A DNA stretch of 43,263 bases from CAZQWJ01 sp964597265 (GTDB lineage: Bacteria; Patescibacteriota; 4484-211; JAGQKX01), in NCBI GenBank assembly GCA_964597265.1, contig CAZQWJ010000006.1, positions 1 to 43,263 on the forward strand, given 5' to 3'. The notes beneath the pieces are model-generated. The model was given only the letters and a program-made list of their open reading frames with translations, had not been told where the DNA came from and did not search any database. Shown here in pieces: positions 1 to 8,768 of the stretch. Each line of letters opens with the position of its first letter. Within the stretch, counting starts at the first letter, position 1. Both the position numbers and the translations under genes were made by a program.

Positions 1-22
1 AGACATGGCTAAGCCCGCTCTG

Positions 23-41
23 CGGCGGTATGTCCCCGCCG
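23..41 (+). other. Small inverted repeat upstream of the first gene
   Basis: CGGCGG (23-28) and CCGCCG (36-41) can form a 6-bp stem with a 7-base loop, eight bases before the Shine-Dalgarno. It could be a leader hairpin or the end of a terminator for a gene outside the window. Confidence 0.35.
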
Positions 42-60
42 TGTGGGTAAGGAGGCATTA

Positions 61-831
61 ATGATGAAGACAGGGAAGATTACAGGTCTCTTTCCTCTGC
101 TGGTTTATTATATCCAGCGATTTCTTGTTTTCACGGTCGGACTTAGATGGGCACTTGACCCAGACAAGTACGACCTGAACCTGGAAATCAGGAAGGTGCA
201 CCTAGGCCTCTGGGAAGGGCTTCGGCTCCGTGGAGGAGCTAGGATAATTTTCCCGGATAAGGTTGAGCACACGCTCACCTTCTCCGAGAAGCCTTTCCGG
301 GCGATGCTCGGGAACGAGGTGGCTGAATCCCTCGTTCGGTATACAACTGCGTGGATTGAGGTCACGCGGTTGTACGTACTGGGGCGGCACCGGGGAACGC
401 TCGCCAAGGAGCTTTTCCGTGCTATCTATCAGTACGGCATGGAGACCGGCCGGCCAATTCTTGTCATGGTCGTTAACGATACGCTGCTCACGATGTTTCG
501 GCGCTATCGTTTCGCCTACAAGGTTGTAGGCGCGGCAGGGTTAAGGCCTGCGAACAAAGAGGAACGGGCCAATGCGAATGGTACCGGCTTGGTACCACAT
601 TACGTGTTGGTGTTGAACCTTGCTGTATCGCAGGCAACGGTGACGAGCAGCACCTTGGCCTACTTCAATGACGGGCTGGGGCAGGCTGCTCCAAGTAGCG
701 GCGCCTGCGCACTGTGGGAGTTGTTGACTGAGTTGAGCTCAGCCGACATCGATTCCTTGGTGCACAGGGAGCCCGCTGCAGGCACGAGGGTGCCTGAAGT
801 TGCTGTAGCAGCAACTGCTGCTGGGGGATGA
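61..831 (+). CDS. GNAT-like protein, possibly of the N-acyl amino acid synthase (FeeM) type
   Basis: Protein of about 256 residues. The start is ATG 61 or 64, because a full AAGGAGG Shine-Dalgarno lies at 49-55; the GTG at 43 lies upstream of it and is unlikely. The central part runs from a strand with WIEVTRLYV, through a helix containing LAKELFRAIYQYG, to a strand PILVMVVND and an LFRRY-like turn. This order resembles the acetyltransferase fold of FeeM and acyl-homoserine-lactone synthases, which join acyl chains to amino acids. That is a weak, pattern-level match. The last 60 residues are Ala/Ser-rich and unrecognised. The gene is clearly richer in G and C, with CTG/CGG/GCC codons, than everything downstream, and its strong ribosome binding site is unlike most genes here. 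It may be transferred or lie on a mis-joined segment. Confidence 0.55.
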   Translation: MMKTGKITGLFPLLVYYIQRFLVFTVGLRWALDPDKYDLNLEIRKVHLGLWEGLRLRGGARIIFPDKVEHTLTFSEKPFRAMLGNEVAESLVRYTTAWIEVTRLYVLGRHRGTLAKELFRAIYQYGMETGRPILVMVVNDTLLTMFRRYRFAYKVVGAAGLRPANKEERANANGTGLVPHYVLVLNLAVSQATVTSSTLAYFNDGLGQAAPSSGACALWELLTELSSADIDSLVHREPAAGTRVPEVAVAATAAGG

Positions 832-860
832 TACTCGCATGGGTCCTTCCCCCAGCAGCA
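816..860 (+). terminator. 12-bp hairpin at the end of the first gene
   Basis: T-GCTGCTGGGGG (816-827) pairs perfectly with CCCCCAGCAGC-A (849-860), loop 21 bases. It spans the stop codon of the first gene and ends where the base composition drops to the AT-richer level of the rest of the window. No T run follows, so a Rho-independent terminator is not certain; it may be a boundary element. Confidence 0.45.
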
Positions 861-902
861 ATAATATACCAATTAGACCGATATCATGATATAAAATTAA
901 TC

Positions 903-3737
903 ATGGAACTGCCTAATCTCCTCCTGCTTTTTACCTCCTTAGTTAATACTTTAATCGCAATCTTCGTAGTATACAAAAATCCAAAAGACAAGATTAATCT
1001 CTCATTCGGGATACTATCCTTTGGTCTGGCGCTTTGGGCGTTTACCAATCTTGGTTTTAATATCTCAGACTCGTATTTCGCTGTTTATTATTGGGGGCTT
1101 GCTTCATATCCTACTGTTGTCATTGTGGGGGGAGCATTGACCTATTTCTCTCATTTATTCCCCAGAAATACAGGTGCAATTTCTACTAATAGATTCAGAC
1201 TATTAGTCTGCCTTGTGGTTTTGATCTCTATTTTGTCTGCATGGCCAGGAGTTTTACTTCAAGATGTAGCAAGAAATCCCTCGGGGCACTGGCAGATTGT
1301 GACAACTGGATTATTGCCTGTCTATGGAATAACAGTGGTTTTATTAATATTAGGTGGGATTGTAAGGTTAGTCAGGAAATATAGGTCAGTAGGAGGAGTA
1401 GCGAGACTACAGTTGGGTTATCTTTTTTCAGGAATGTTATTAACGACAATTCCGGGGGTTGTCACTAACTTATTGTTGCCGTTACTCGACAATTACGACT
1501 TTGTGTGGTTAGGGCCAAACTTCACCATAATTTTAGCTAGCATAACTGCTTACTCAATTATTAAATATCGGTTTATGGATATTCGTTTTGCTGTGCGTGC
1601 CATGCTTGTGCGTTTGATTGGTTGGGTAGCTATCGGTGGGCTTGCAACTCTTGCAGCATTACTCTTTATCAACGACATTGTGGTAAACACCACCCGCAAT
1701 ATCGTTATTATAACGTTAGGTGCTTCTTTTGCGTTTGTGATTATCTACGAACCGCTGTTGACTCTCATTCGTAGAGTGACTGATTCTTTTCTCTTCCAAA
1801 AAGAATACTCTCATCAAGAGTTAGTTAAGAACCTGAGTAAAGTCGTCGCCCAAAGCCTCGATTTAGACGAGATATTAAGCAATATTAAGAGCACTTTGAT
1901 TGAAGTTATGCGTGTCGAATACGTAGGGTTCGTCTTGTGGGCGCATACAGAACTTGATGGTCAAGAACATGGAGAGAGTGGACAACACCGTACCTTTGAA
2001 GTCTGGGGTTTTGATGAGGCAGAAATCCCGTATAAATGGGACATAGGTGACAAACTTATTGAGCACGTAGAGAAACATACTAATTTAATAATATTTGATG
2101 AATTGGTACGTGAAGTGAGCGAGATGGAGGGAGTTAGCAAGCTGGACAATAAAGAACAATTGGTTGAAGAAATGCGAGCGATCAATGCTGGTGTAATTAT
2201 GCCATTACTAGCTTCGGAGGGTGTGACGGGTTTTGCCGTTCTCGGTGAGAAGAAAGGCGAGGATGCATTCAGTTCTGGAGATATTAGCACGTTAGAAACA
2301 TTGATGTTTCAGTCTGGAGTTGCGATAGAAAACGCCTCTCTCTTTTCTGAGATACAACAGTTTAACATCAAGCTACGTAAAGAGGTTGCTCGGGCTACAG
2401 AAGATTTAGCCTTAAAAAATCAAAGCTTGACCATTTTGCGGCACCTCGACCAAGTCATCATCAGCAGTCGTGGTATCAAAGAAATGTCTCAGAAAATTGT
2501 AGATACAATTAGCTGGGAGCTTGGTCATAGGGGAGGACTGATGGTCTTGTTGGAGAAGAGTAAGAATCAACTTCATGCTGTAGCTTTTTCCAATACGCCT
2601 ATTTACAAAAAAATATCCAGTCTCTTGCCGCTCAAATTGACTGATTATGTCTTGCCGCTCAACAAGGATGAGTCAAATTACCTCATCAGAGCAGTCAAAG
2701 AACGCAAACCATTCTACACATCTGATTTCAAAGACCTGTACGTTCCAGCCATTCCTGCCGATTTGGCGGAAAAAATACAAGTAGCACTAGGAGCGCATCA
2801 TAATTTGGTGTATCCGCTCATTGCCAAGGATGAAGTATTGGGCGTGCTTATCTTTGACCTCAACAAGCCATTTAAGGAGTTTGATCAGCACGAACGGTCT
2901 TTGCTGGAAACTTTCATGGATGAAGCAGGGATCGCCGTTAATAACGCTATACTGTATGAGGAATTGCAGGATCTCAACGAGCGTTTGCGGAATGCCAACC
3001 AACGTTTACGCGATCTTGACCAGATGAAAGACGAACTAGTGAGTGTGGCAAGCCATGAGCTGCGTACACCACTGACATCTATCAAAGGGTATCTTTGGAT
3101 GGCGCTCAATAGGCAAAAAAGCAATCTCAATCCCAAACTGGAACAATACTTGCAGCGCTCGTACGATTCGTCTGAGCGATTGATTGATTTGGTTAATGAT
3201 ATGCTGTCCGTATCCCGGTTAGAAGGCAAACGAGTGACTTTGGAACAGAAACCGCTTAACTTAGTCGAGTTTATTCCGAGTATTCTGGATGATCTGATGC
3301 CCAAGGCACTAGAAAAAGGGCTCAAGCTTACATTCGAGAAGCCCAAAGAGAAGATACCCAAGGCCAATGCTGACGAAACACGTTTGCGCGAAATTATGAT
3401 GAACCTAGTGGGTAATGCGCTCAAGTTTACAGAAAAAGGCCGTGTGTGGGTGACGGTCAAGGCAGTGCCAGCACATCAGGAGGGGATTGACCTGCCGATG
3501 GTGCAAGTTGATGTGCATGACACAGGCAAAGGTATCCGTGAATCCGATAAAGAGAAGTTATTTACCAAATTCGGCAAACTCCAACAGGGATCATTTGTGA
3601 AATCGTCGGAAGAGGGCGGTACGGGATTGGGGTTGTATATTACCAAAAGACTGGTTGAACTGCACGGCGGTACAGTCTGGGCAGAAGGTAAGCCAGGCGA
3701 AGGAACAACATTCTCCTTTACAATTCCGCAAGCCTAG
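903..3737 (+). CDS. Membrane sensor histidine kinase: 7TM-type sensor, two GAF domains, HisKA, HATPase
   Basis: Protein of 944 residues. The frame is open from 828, but that start lies in the upstream hairpin; ATG 903 begins directly with the first hydrophobic helix. About seven helices of the histidine-kinase N-terminal 7TM type are followed by two more (to about residue 290). Next come a GAF-like domain (about 305-475), a coiled-coil linker and a second GAF-like domain (about 515-685). The H-box SHELRTPL has phosphoacceptor His718. The HATPase shows the N-box (NLVGNALKF, Asn838 region), G1 (DTGKGI) and G2 (GGTGLGLY). All catalytic boxes are intact, so it should autophosphorylate. Two receiver proteins follow at 3753 and 4195 and are its likely partners. 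The signal it senses cannot be told from sequence. Confidence 0.9.
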   Translation: MELPNLLLLFTSLVNTLIAIFVVYKNPKDKINLSFGILSFGLALWAFTNLGFNISDSYFAVYYWGLASYPTVVIVGGALTYFSHLFPRNTGAISTNRFRLLVCLVVLISILSAWPGVLLQDVARNPSGHWQIVTTGLLPVYGITVVLLILGGIVRLVRKYRSVGGVARLQLGYLFSGMLLTTIPGVVTNLLLPLLDNYDFVWLGPNFTIILASITAYSIIKYRFMDIRFAVRAMLVRLIGWVAIGGLATLAALLFINDIVVNTTRNIVIITLGASFAFVIIYEPLLTLIRRVTDSFLFQKEYSHQELVKNLSKVVAQSLDLDEILSNIKSTLIEVMRVEYVGFVLWAHTELDGQEHGESGQHRTFEVWGFDEAEIPYKWDIGDKLIEHVEKHTNLIIFDELVREVSEMEGVSKLDNKEQLVEEMRAINAGVIMPLLASEGVTGFAVLGEKKGEDAFSSGDISTLETLMFQSGVAIENASLFSEIQQFNIKLRKEVARATEDLALKNQSLTILRHLDQVIISSRGIKEMSQKIVDTISWELGHRGGLMVLLEKSKNQLHAVAFSNTPIYKKISSLLPLKLTDYVLPLNKDESNYLIRAVKERKPFYTSDFKDLYVPAIPADLAEKIQVALGAHHNLVYPLIAKDEVLGVLIFDLNKPFKEFDQHERSLLETFMDEAGIAVNNAILYEELQDLNERLRNANQRLRDLDQMKDELVSVASHELRTPLTSIKGYLWMALNRQKSNLNPKLEQYLQRSYDSSERLIDLVNDMLSVSRLEGKRVTLEQKPLNLVEFIPSILDDLMPKALEKGLKLTFEKPKEKIPKANADETRLREIMMNLVGNALKFTEKGRVWVTVKAVPAHQEGIDLPMVQVDVHDTGKGIRESDKEKLFTKFGKLQQGSFVKSSEEGGTGLGLYITKRLVELHGGTVWAEGKPGEGTTFSFTIPQA

Positions 3738-3752
3738 AGTAGGATAAAATTA

Positions 3753-4133
3753 ATGCCAAAACGAATTCTTGTTGTCGAGGATGATACATTTTTGCGAGAA
3801 CTTTATCAGGAGATGTTATCTGGTAGTGGATATGATGTCCAGGTAGCAGTTGACGGCGAAGAAGCGCTCACCCAGATAAACAAAGAAACATTTGATTTGG
3901 TTCTTTTGGACATTATGATGCCCAAAAAAGACGGTCTACAGGTGCTCAAGGGGATAGATGAATCCAAGAAAAAAGCTACATCGATTGTTATGCTAACCAA
4001 TCTCGGCCAGGACCAGGTCATCAAAGACGCTCTCGCCCTGGGGGCAGTGGGATATCTTATCAAAAGCTCAATGGCGCCGGATGAAGTAGAAAACAAAGTA
4101 AAGGAAGTGATCGGCCTGCCTGACGGAGAATAG
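3753..4133 (+). CDS. Single-domain response regulator (receiver only)
   Basis: Protein of 126 residues made of one receiver domain with no output domain. The acidic pocket is Asp10/Asp11, the phosphoacceptor is Asp53 in LVLLDIMMP, the switch residue is Thr82 and the conserved lysine is Lys104. It starts 15 bases after the histidine kinase stop, so the two are surely co-transcribed. As a CheY/Spo0F-like protein it would act by protein contact or as a phosphorelay intermediate. No DNA-binding domain is present, so a transcriptional role would need another partner. Confidence 0.92.
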   Translation: MPKRILVVEDDTFLRELYQEMLSGSGYDVQVAVDGEEALTQINKETFDLVLLDIMMPKKDGLQVLKGIDESKKKATSIVMLTNLGQDQVIKDALALGAVGYLIKSSMAPDEVENKVKEVIGLPDGE

Positions 4134-4194
4134 ACAAAAACTCCCACCCACCCTATGAGAGGGAAGAGGGGATAAGAATGCATAAAGAGCTATA

Positions 4195-4578
4195 ATGTCA
4201 AACACAGAGTCAAAGAAAATTCTATTGGTGGAAGATGAGGCATCGTTACGAGAGCTCTACCGCGAGTTGTTGTTTAGTGTTGGGTTTGAGGTAGATACTG
4301 CAGAAGATGGCAAAACTGCGTACGAGAAGATCAAAAACAACAAATATGATTTAATTCTTCTTGATATCCGTTTGCCTGAGATGGATGGTCTACAAGTACT
4401 CCACTCCCTTACTGACGAAGAAAAAGCCAATAACGGCAAGATTTACATGCTGACTAACTTTTCGGAAGACAAGATTATCAAAGAAGCCTACAAAGCTGGA
4501 GCCACTGGTTACCTCATGAAAAGCGCCCTCGATCCAGACGAAGTCCTCCACGAAGTCGAATCCGCATTGGAAGGGTAA
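4195..4578 (+). CDS. Second single-domain response regulator
   Basis: Protein of 127 residues, a paralogue of the receiver just upstream (both share LRELY near the N-terminus, DGLQVL after the phosphorylation site and a GYL-K-S motif near the C-terminus). Key residues are Asp14, phosphoacceptor Asp57 in LILLDIRLP, Thr87 and Lys109. It again lacks an output domain. The ATG overlaps a TATAAT string (4190-4195), which therefore cannot serve as this gene's own -10 box; the gene is more likely read through from the kinase operon. It ends 7 bases before a convergent gene, with no clear terminator between them. Confidence 0.9.
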   Translation: MSNTESKKILLVEDEASLRELYRELLFSVGFEVDTAEDGKTAYEKIKNNKYDLILLDIRLPEMDGLQVLHSLTDEEKANNGKIYMLTNFSEDKIIKEAYKAGATGYLMKSALDPDEVLHEVESALEG

Positions 4579-4585
4579 GTCGTCG

Positions 4586-5836
4586 TTAATCTATGGATAG
4601 AGATTGTCGTAATGTTACCGTACCCCAGCTAGGCAATGTACCTTCAGTAAGAAAGAATCTTTTCATGCGTTGCATATCTATAACAAAAATTTCCCCCGCG
4701 GCGTCGCCAGCACAAAGCTGACCGGTAGGGGAACAGGAGAGATTTTCTAGGCTATAAAACAGAGGTTTCGTTTTGGTAGAGGAAAATGCTCTTTTGCCAG
4801 TGCTAATATCGATTATTTCCCAGAAGTATTCGTGGTCGTTAGTCGTTATTTTGATTCCAACGAGATTATCTGATTCGTTAATCCAGGCCAAACCGGTTGT
4901 TGTATGGGGGAATGTTTCATATATTTCACGTTTGGTTTCGGACTGCGTATCCATTGCATACAATGTGTTGCCAGATGTGTAATAGAGGCTATTTGAGTCT
5001 ATAGAAAGGAGAAAGTGCTCAACATCCCCAGTACTAACTAATTCTTTTGCACTTGCTTGCTCTGGGTCGTAAACCTCTAAACGATAAAAACGTTTTTCAC
5101 GTAACAACATAAACACCTTGTCTTCTCCGGCTATTTCTGCAATCGGGTTGGCCGAAGGATAGATGAGCTGCGCACTACCTACACCACTATTACTTATTTC
5201 AGGGTACTGGAGTCGTAGTGCATTGTTACTACCATATCCAAATGTATCCATGGCGGTAATTCTGGTTCTGCCTAGACGTATTTCGCCTTTACCGTCAACG
5301 TATGTTTTTATATGCTCAAGGTGATCAGTAATGTACATATTTTGCCAGGAGTAAAACTCGTCGCCTAATAGGAACCCCGTCTTCTCGCCTCTGGTATCAA
5401 CAAAAGGCAGATCCCAAACAGCTGATATGGGTTCCAAAACGTATGAAGCAAGAGATAAGCTGGATCGATCGTCAATACCAACAATAAACCAAATCTCTCT
5501 CCCGTCGCTTGACCAGATAGGCTTTTGATGTTGTTCCAGATAGGTATTAAAAAGACTGACGTTAGTTAGACGTTTTTCTTCTAGCGTAACAAACTCGTAA
5601 AGCCAAATATCTCCTTGGTTAACAAACGCAAGCCGTTCGTCGTCTAGAGCCTGCAATCTCGTTTGGATTTCTGCATCTGTGAAAATATCCGCGTATGCAA
5701 TGTGTGATGTTTTGATTGTGGGTGGATAGGGCCAAACATAACCTGGGGTGAAAAGTTGGGGATGTATATACAGAATGCCTGCCCAAGTTATGACGATTAA
5801 CATCATTAGTGACGCAATAGTTATGATTTTTTTCAT
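4586..5836 (-). CDS. Membrane-anchored beta-propeller-like protein of unknown function
   Basis: Protein of 416 residues. Residues 4-27 form an uncleaved signal-anchor helix; the rest should lie outside the membrane. The body has repeated strand patterns such as RLAFVNQGDIWLYE, PIWSSDGREIWFI and SLYYTSGNTLYAMD, as in TolB/WD40-like propellers with SDG and D-x-x-S turns. No catalytic residues are recognisable. Its ATG overlaps the stop of the upstream minus-strand gene by 4 bases, so the two are translationally coupled. This suggests the propeller and the PsbP-like protein work together at the cell surface. It might sample a ligand or scaffold an envelope complex; this is a guess. Confidence 0.7.
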   Translation of the reverse strand: MKKIITIASLMMLIVITWAGILYIHPQLFTPGYVWPYPPTIKTSHIAYADIFTDAEIQTRLQALDDERLAFVNQGDIWLYEFVTLEEKRLTNVSLFNTYLEQHQKPIWSSDGREIWFIVGIDDRSSLSLASYVLEPISAVWDLPFVDTRGEKTGFLLGDEFYSWQNMYITDHLEHIKTYVDGKGEIRLGRTRITAMDTFGYGSNNALRLQYPEISNSGVGSAQLIYPSANPIAEIAGEDKVFMLLREKRFYRLEVYDPEQASAKELVSTGDVEHFLLSIDSNSLYYTSGNTLYAMDTQSETKREIYETFPHTTTGLAWINESDNLVGIKITTNDHEYFWEIIDISTGKRAFSSTKTKPLFYSLENLSCSPTGQLCAGDAAGEIFVIDMQRMKRFFLTEGTLPSWGTVTLRQSLSID

Positions 5837-6480
5837 ATGGGTAACGTTTCCATTGTCGATAGTACGGATATCAACTCGTTGTAATAAGGATCTTCGTCCA
5901 ATGTGCTTTCAAAAGTGGTAGAGAATACCACTACACCGGGAGGGTTGTTCTGCACAGAAGGGATGTCTTCTGCCAAAAATAAGGTTTGTTTATACCTAAT
6001 GTAGGAATCAGCGTACGTTGTCTGTATCTCAAAAAACTTAATGTTGTTATGTATAAAGGATTTTTTGCTCAGAACGGTTGTGAAGGCAGTATGTTCCCAA
6101 TTGGCAATCAGCTTTTCTGCGGTGACATCGGCAACAATGGGTGTACCAACGATCAAGGCATAATCTTCGGTAGTGACTGGCTTATACATGAATCTCCCCG
6201 GGGCATACTCTACTTCTGTCCATTCTCGAGGATAGCGAAACGTATATTTTTGGACATCAGCATAGCTTGATATGTTCCATGAAGAAGTATCCAACGGAAT
6301 ATCTATAAGTGAAATGAATTCTAGGGGCTCTGGCATAGGGAGTCCACGAGGTTCTCGGTCGGATATCATTATGTGAGGAGTTAAGGTTATATAATAAAAA
6401 TAGGAAAGCACTGCTAAACTGCCTACCAAGGCGGTCGAAAGAGCGATAATCACTAGTCTTACAACATAATTGCCATCCAT
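5833..6480 (-). CDS. Membrane-anchored PsbP-like protein
   Basis: Protein of 215 residues from ATG 6480. An alternative TTG at 6519 falls inside the -35 box and is rejected. Residues about 8-30 are a membrane anchor. The outer part has the F-x-YP-x-x-W pattern (YTFRYPREW) seen in PsbP-like and related lipoprotein domains, followed by alternating strands. It is transcribed divergently from the gene at 6584, which has the same layout and the same YP-x-x-W motif, so the two look like diverged paralogues. Function unknown. Confidence 0.65.
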   Translation of the reverse strand: MDGNYVVRLVIIALSTALVGSLAVLSYFYYITLTPHIMISDREPRGLPMPEPLEFISLIDIPLDTSSWNISSYADVQKYTFRYPREWTEVEYAPGRFMYKPVTTEDYALIVGTPIVADVTAEKLIANWEHTAFTTVLSKKSFIHNNIKFFEIQTTYADSYIRYKQTLFLAEDIPSVQNNPPGVVVFSTTFESTLDEDPYYNELISVLSTMETLPI

Positions 6481-6483
6481 TTT

Positions 6484-6521
6484 ATATACATAAGCATATT
6501 TATTCCAGGGTATAGTCAAGT
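6484..6521 (-). promoter_or_regulatory. Promoter for the 6480 gene (minus strand)
   Basis: Read on the minus strand, TTGACT is followed after 15 bases by TATGCT, and the ATG at 6480 lies about 12 bases after that. The predicted 5' leader is only a few bases long. Confidence 0.45.
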
Positions 6522-6548
6522 GGTAAGAGTAGGAAGGTGGGCAATATA

Positions 6549-6577
6549 TTGACTTATATCAAGGTGTGCTATATTAT
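6549..6577 (+). promoter_or_regulatory. Sigma-70-type promoter for a leaderless gene at 6584
   Basis: TTGACT (6549-6554), 17-base spacer, TATTAT (6572-6577). The ATG follows 6 bases later, exactly where transcription should begin, so the mRNA should have no leader. Confidence 0.75.
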
Positions 6578-6583
6578 CATTTT

Positions 6584-7249
6584 ATGAAGAATGCTCGAGG
6601 TTCAATAATCATCTTGGTAACCGTATTCATAGCAGCGCTTTTATTGGGTGGAGTAGGGTATGGATATTTGACCGATTGGAGCTGGGGAGGACTGGTACAA
6701 AGGGAACTCGTGCCTTCGGATCCGTATGAGGATTGGTTGACGTATACAAATGAAGAGTACGGGTTTTCGATTAAGTATCCAGTTAATTGGTATGCACGAG
6801 GCGAGAGTAGCGCGTCTTCATATTCTTTATCCTTTTCGTTTTCCTATCGTCCTGAGCCCGAACCGTTTTCGCATAGATTTAACGATAATATTGCGATAAA
6901 AATTTATGATGGTTTTAAGGAAAATTCCTTTGGATCTATCTATTGGAGCTCACCTGAGGCTTATTATCGTACGTTAGTAGAAATTCCAATCGATGAGTCC
7001 CGTGATTTGCCAGGGAGTTTACTTACATACAGCGTTACGGCTCGAAAGTTCGAAAATTTGCGCGAAGGTGGAGTGAAGGTATATTTACTGCCAGGTCCCG
7101 ACACTGCAACTGAGCCATTTGCTGATACAAATTATTATTACTTCAAAAGTGATATATTGTACGAAATTAGTATCTCCATTCCACAAGATAACCCACATTA
7201 CAAAACAGCAGTGGCGATAGCAGAGTCATTTCGTATGGCGAATCCATAG
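6584..7249 (+). CDS. Membrane-anchored PsbP-like protein, leaderless
   Basis: Protein of 221 residues from ATG 6584. A GTG at 6566 is in frame but lies between the -35 and -10 boxes, so it cannot be translated. Residues about 8-28 form a signal anchor with a GGVGYG stretch. The outer domain starts with EYGFSIKYPVNW, the same F-x-x-x-YP-x-x-W signature as in the divergent gene at 5833-6480. The rest is strand-rich with no recognised catalytic residues. I could not name the family more exactly; it could be a carbohydrate- or peptide-binding surface protein. Confidence 0.65.
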   Translation: MKNARGSIIILVTVFIAALLLGGVGYGYLTDWSWGGLVQRELVPSDPYEDWLTYTNEEYGFSIKYPVNWYARGESSASSYSLSFSFSYRPEPEPFSHRFNDNIAIKIYDGFKENSFGSIYWSSPEAYYRTLVEIPIDESRDLPGSLLTYSVTARKFENLREGGVKVYLLPGPDTATEPFADTNYYYFKSDILYEISISIPQDNPHYKTAVAIAESFRMANP

Positions 7250-7326
7250 AAAACGTACAAGGTCGGTAATGAATGTATTCTTAGTATCTCCTGTTCAAAC
7301 CTCTCTAATTCCCTAAAAACTAAATG

Positions 7327-7355
7327 TTGACTTATTGTATATATTAAGATATATC
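7327..7355 (+). promoter_or_regulatory. Promoter for the M23 peptidase gene
   Basis: TTGACT (7327-7332), 17-base spacer, TATATC (7350-7355). The start should be near 7362, giving a leader of about 70 bases. Unlike most neighbours this gene also has a clear Shine-Dalgarno, AGGAGA at 7422-7427. Confidence 0.6.
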
Positions 7356-7434
7356 TATATTGTACCTTAAGAACTGAATAGGAGGGCTCTGACTTACTTA
7401 CTCACAAAAACTAATTCAAATAGGAGAACTGGAG

Positions 7435-8766
7435 ATGAAGACGTTGGTACGATTTCCGTTCGTGGTAATTCTACTTACAGTGGGGTTACTGCTGAGCATT
7501 GTGGTATCGGGACGGGATAAGGTGGTTTTTGCACAAAACCTCTCTTTATCCTGGCCTGTGCAAAACTACAAAGTTACTCAGAATTATGATATCGAAGCTC
7601 ACCCTGCTTTGGATATGATCAATACACAAAACAGGGTAAATCCGCCTGTGCTTGCTGCTGCCGATGGGTTAGTCACTCATGTTGGTTATAGGTCTGGAGA
7701 CCCAATGGGGGGATATGAAATAGCCATACATCACGACACTACGGCTGGTGGGAAATATTATACATGGTATGCTCACCTCAAGCACAATTCGGCGACTGTA
7801 GCAGTAGGACATCGTGTCGTTAAAGGGCAAACTATTGCTATAATGGGTAATACCTCAAGTATTCCAAATTTAGCAGTCCACCTCCACTTTGTCCTAAATA
7901 CAAGCGGGAGTTCGATCCTAACGGGAGCAATCGATCCACTGCCGTATCTCACCGGCAGTTCGCCTCCACAACCACCCTCACCTCCCTCTCCACCTCCGGT
8001 ACCTAACATTACCCAGGTGGGGCGGTATATTCCGACCACGTATAACCCGCCGAATAATGGTACACCACGCTTTGAGATCACGCTCAAGAACAACAGTCCA
8101 TACGAGGCGCATCTCAAAGAGGTATTCCTGCGGTTGCGGCATACGAATGGGACAACCGTGCAGGTGCCATTTTGGTCAAGATCTAGCAACATGTTGATCA
8201 TACCGCCAGGTGGTACATGGGTGTTTCGTACTCATTCTCCGCCGCTTCCCGGCAGGGGTTTGTGGGAAGTACACAAGGTCGAGATGTTGCATGCATCTGA
8301 TACGTGGCTGCAAGGTATCGCGCAGAATGGCTGGCTCATGGTCCATGAAGCGAACTATGCCCTCAATCGGCCGGTGTTTGTACATACGGTACGAGAAGGG
8401 AGTGGTAATACGCCTCAACGGGTCAACGATGGTTCGCCTCTGACTCGCTGGGAGTCAGAATGGTACGACAACCAAATGATCGAGATAGATCTGGGTCAGA
8501 CACGTACCATTGATACGGTCATGTTGCACTGGGAAAGCGCCTACGCCAAAGTATTCCGAGTCAAAATCGGGAGTAACTGCGGCAGTAGCCCACACCAATG
8601 TACATGGACACAGGTGTACTCGACCTCCAACGGCAAAGGCGGGGACTCGGCGATCACGTTCAACGAGATCAATGGGCGATGGGTCAAGATAGAACTCGTA
8701 CAGCGAGGGACTCCATGGGGATTCTCGTTGTGGGAGTTTGGTGTGTATAACCGGTACACCGGATAA
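7435..8766 (+). CDS. Secreted M23 metallopeptidase with C-terminal discoidin (F5/8 type C) domain
   Basis: Protein of 443 residues. Residues 1-34 form a signal peptide ending near FAQ. Residues about 38-173 are an M23/LytM endopeptidase domain: zinc ligands His56 and Asp60 (HPALD) and His151 in HLHF, with His114 (WYAHL) and His149 at the active site. All are present, so it should cut peptide cross-bridges of peptidoglycan. A proline-rich linker (177-190) leads to an Ig-like strand-rich region, then a discoidin-type sugar-binding domain (about 307-443: ALNRPV, DGSPLTRWES, IEIDLGQ, WVKIELV). It may remodel the cell's own wall or attack a host or neighbour wall. The 3' half is GC-richer than the 5' half, so the binding domain may have been acquired. 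Confidence 0.88.
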   Translation: MKTLVRFPFVVILLTVGLLLSIVVSGRDKVVFAQNLSLSWPVQNYKVTQNYDIEAHPALDMINTQNRVNPPVLAAADGLVTHVGYRSGDPMGGYEIAIHHDTTAGGKYYTWYAHLKHNSATVAVGHRVVKGQTIAIMGNTSSIPNLAVHLHFVLNTSGSSILTGAIDPLPYLTGSSPPQPPSPPSPPPVPNITQVGRYIPTTYNPPNNGTPRFEITLKNNSPYEAHLKEVFLRLRHTNGTTVQVPFWSRSSNMLIIPPGGTWVFRTHSPPLPGRGLWEVHKVEMLHASDTWLQGIAQNGWLMVHEANYALNRPVFVHTVREGSGNTPQRVNDGSPLTRWESEWYDNQMIEIDLGQTRTIDTVMLHWESAYAKVFRVKIGSNCGSSPHQCTWTQVYSTSNGKGGDSAITFNEINGRWVKIELVQRGTPWGFSLWEFGVYNRYTG

Positions 8767-8768
8767 AA

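Noticed and set aside
828..902. Upstream extension of the histidine kinase to an ATG at 828
   Set aside because: It overlaps the first gene and the hairpin; the extra 25 residues are not membrane-sensor-like, while ATG 903 begins directly with the first helix.
4134..4194. Terminator between the two response regulators
   Set aside because: The CCC/GGG pairing around 4145-4170 is weak and has no T run; the genes are probably one transcript.
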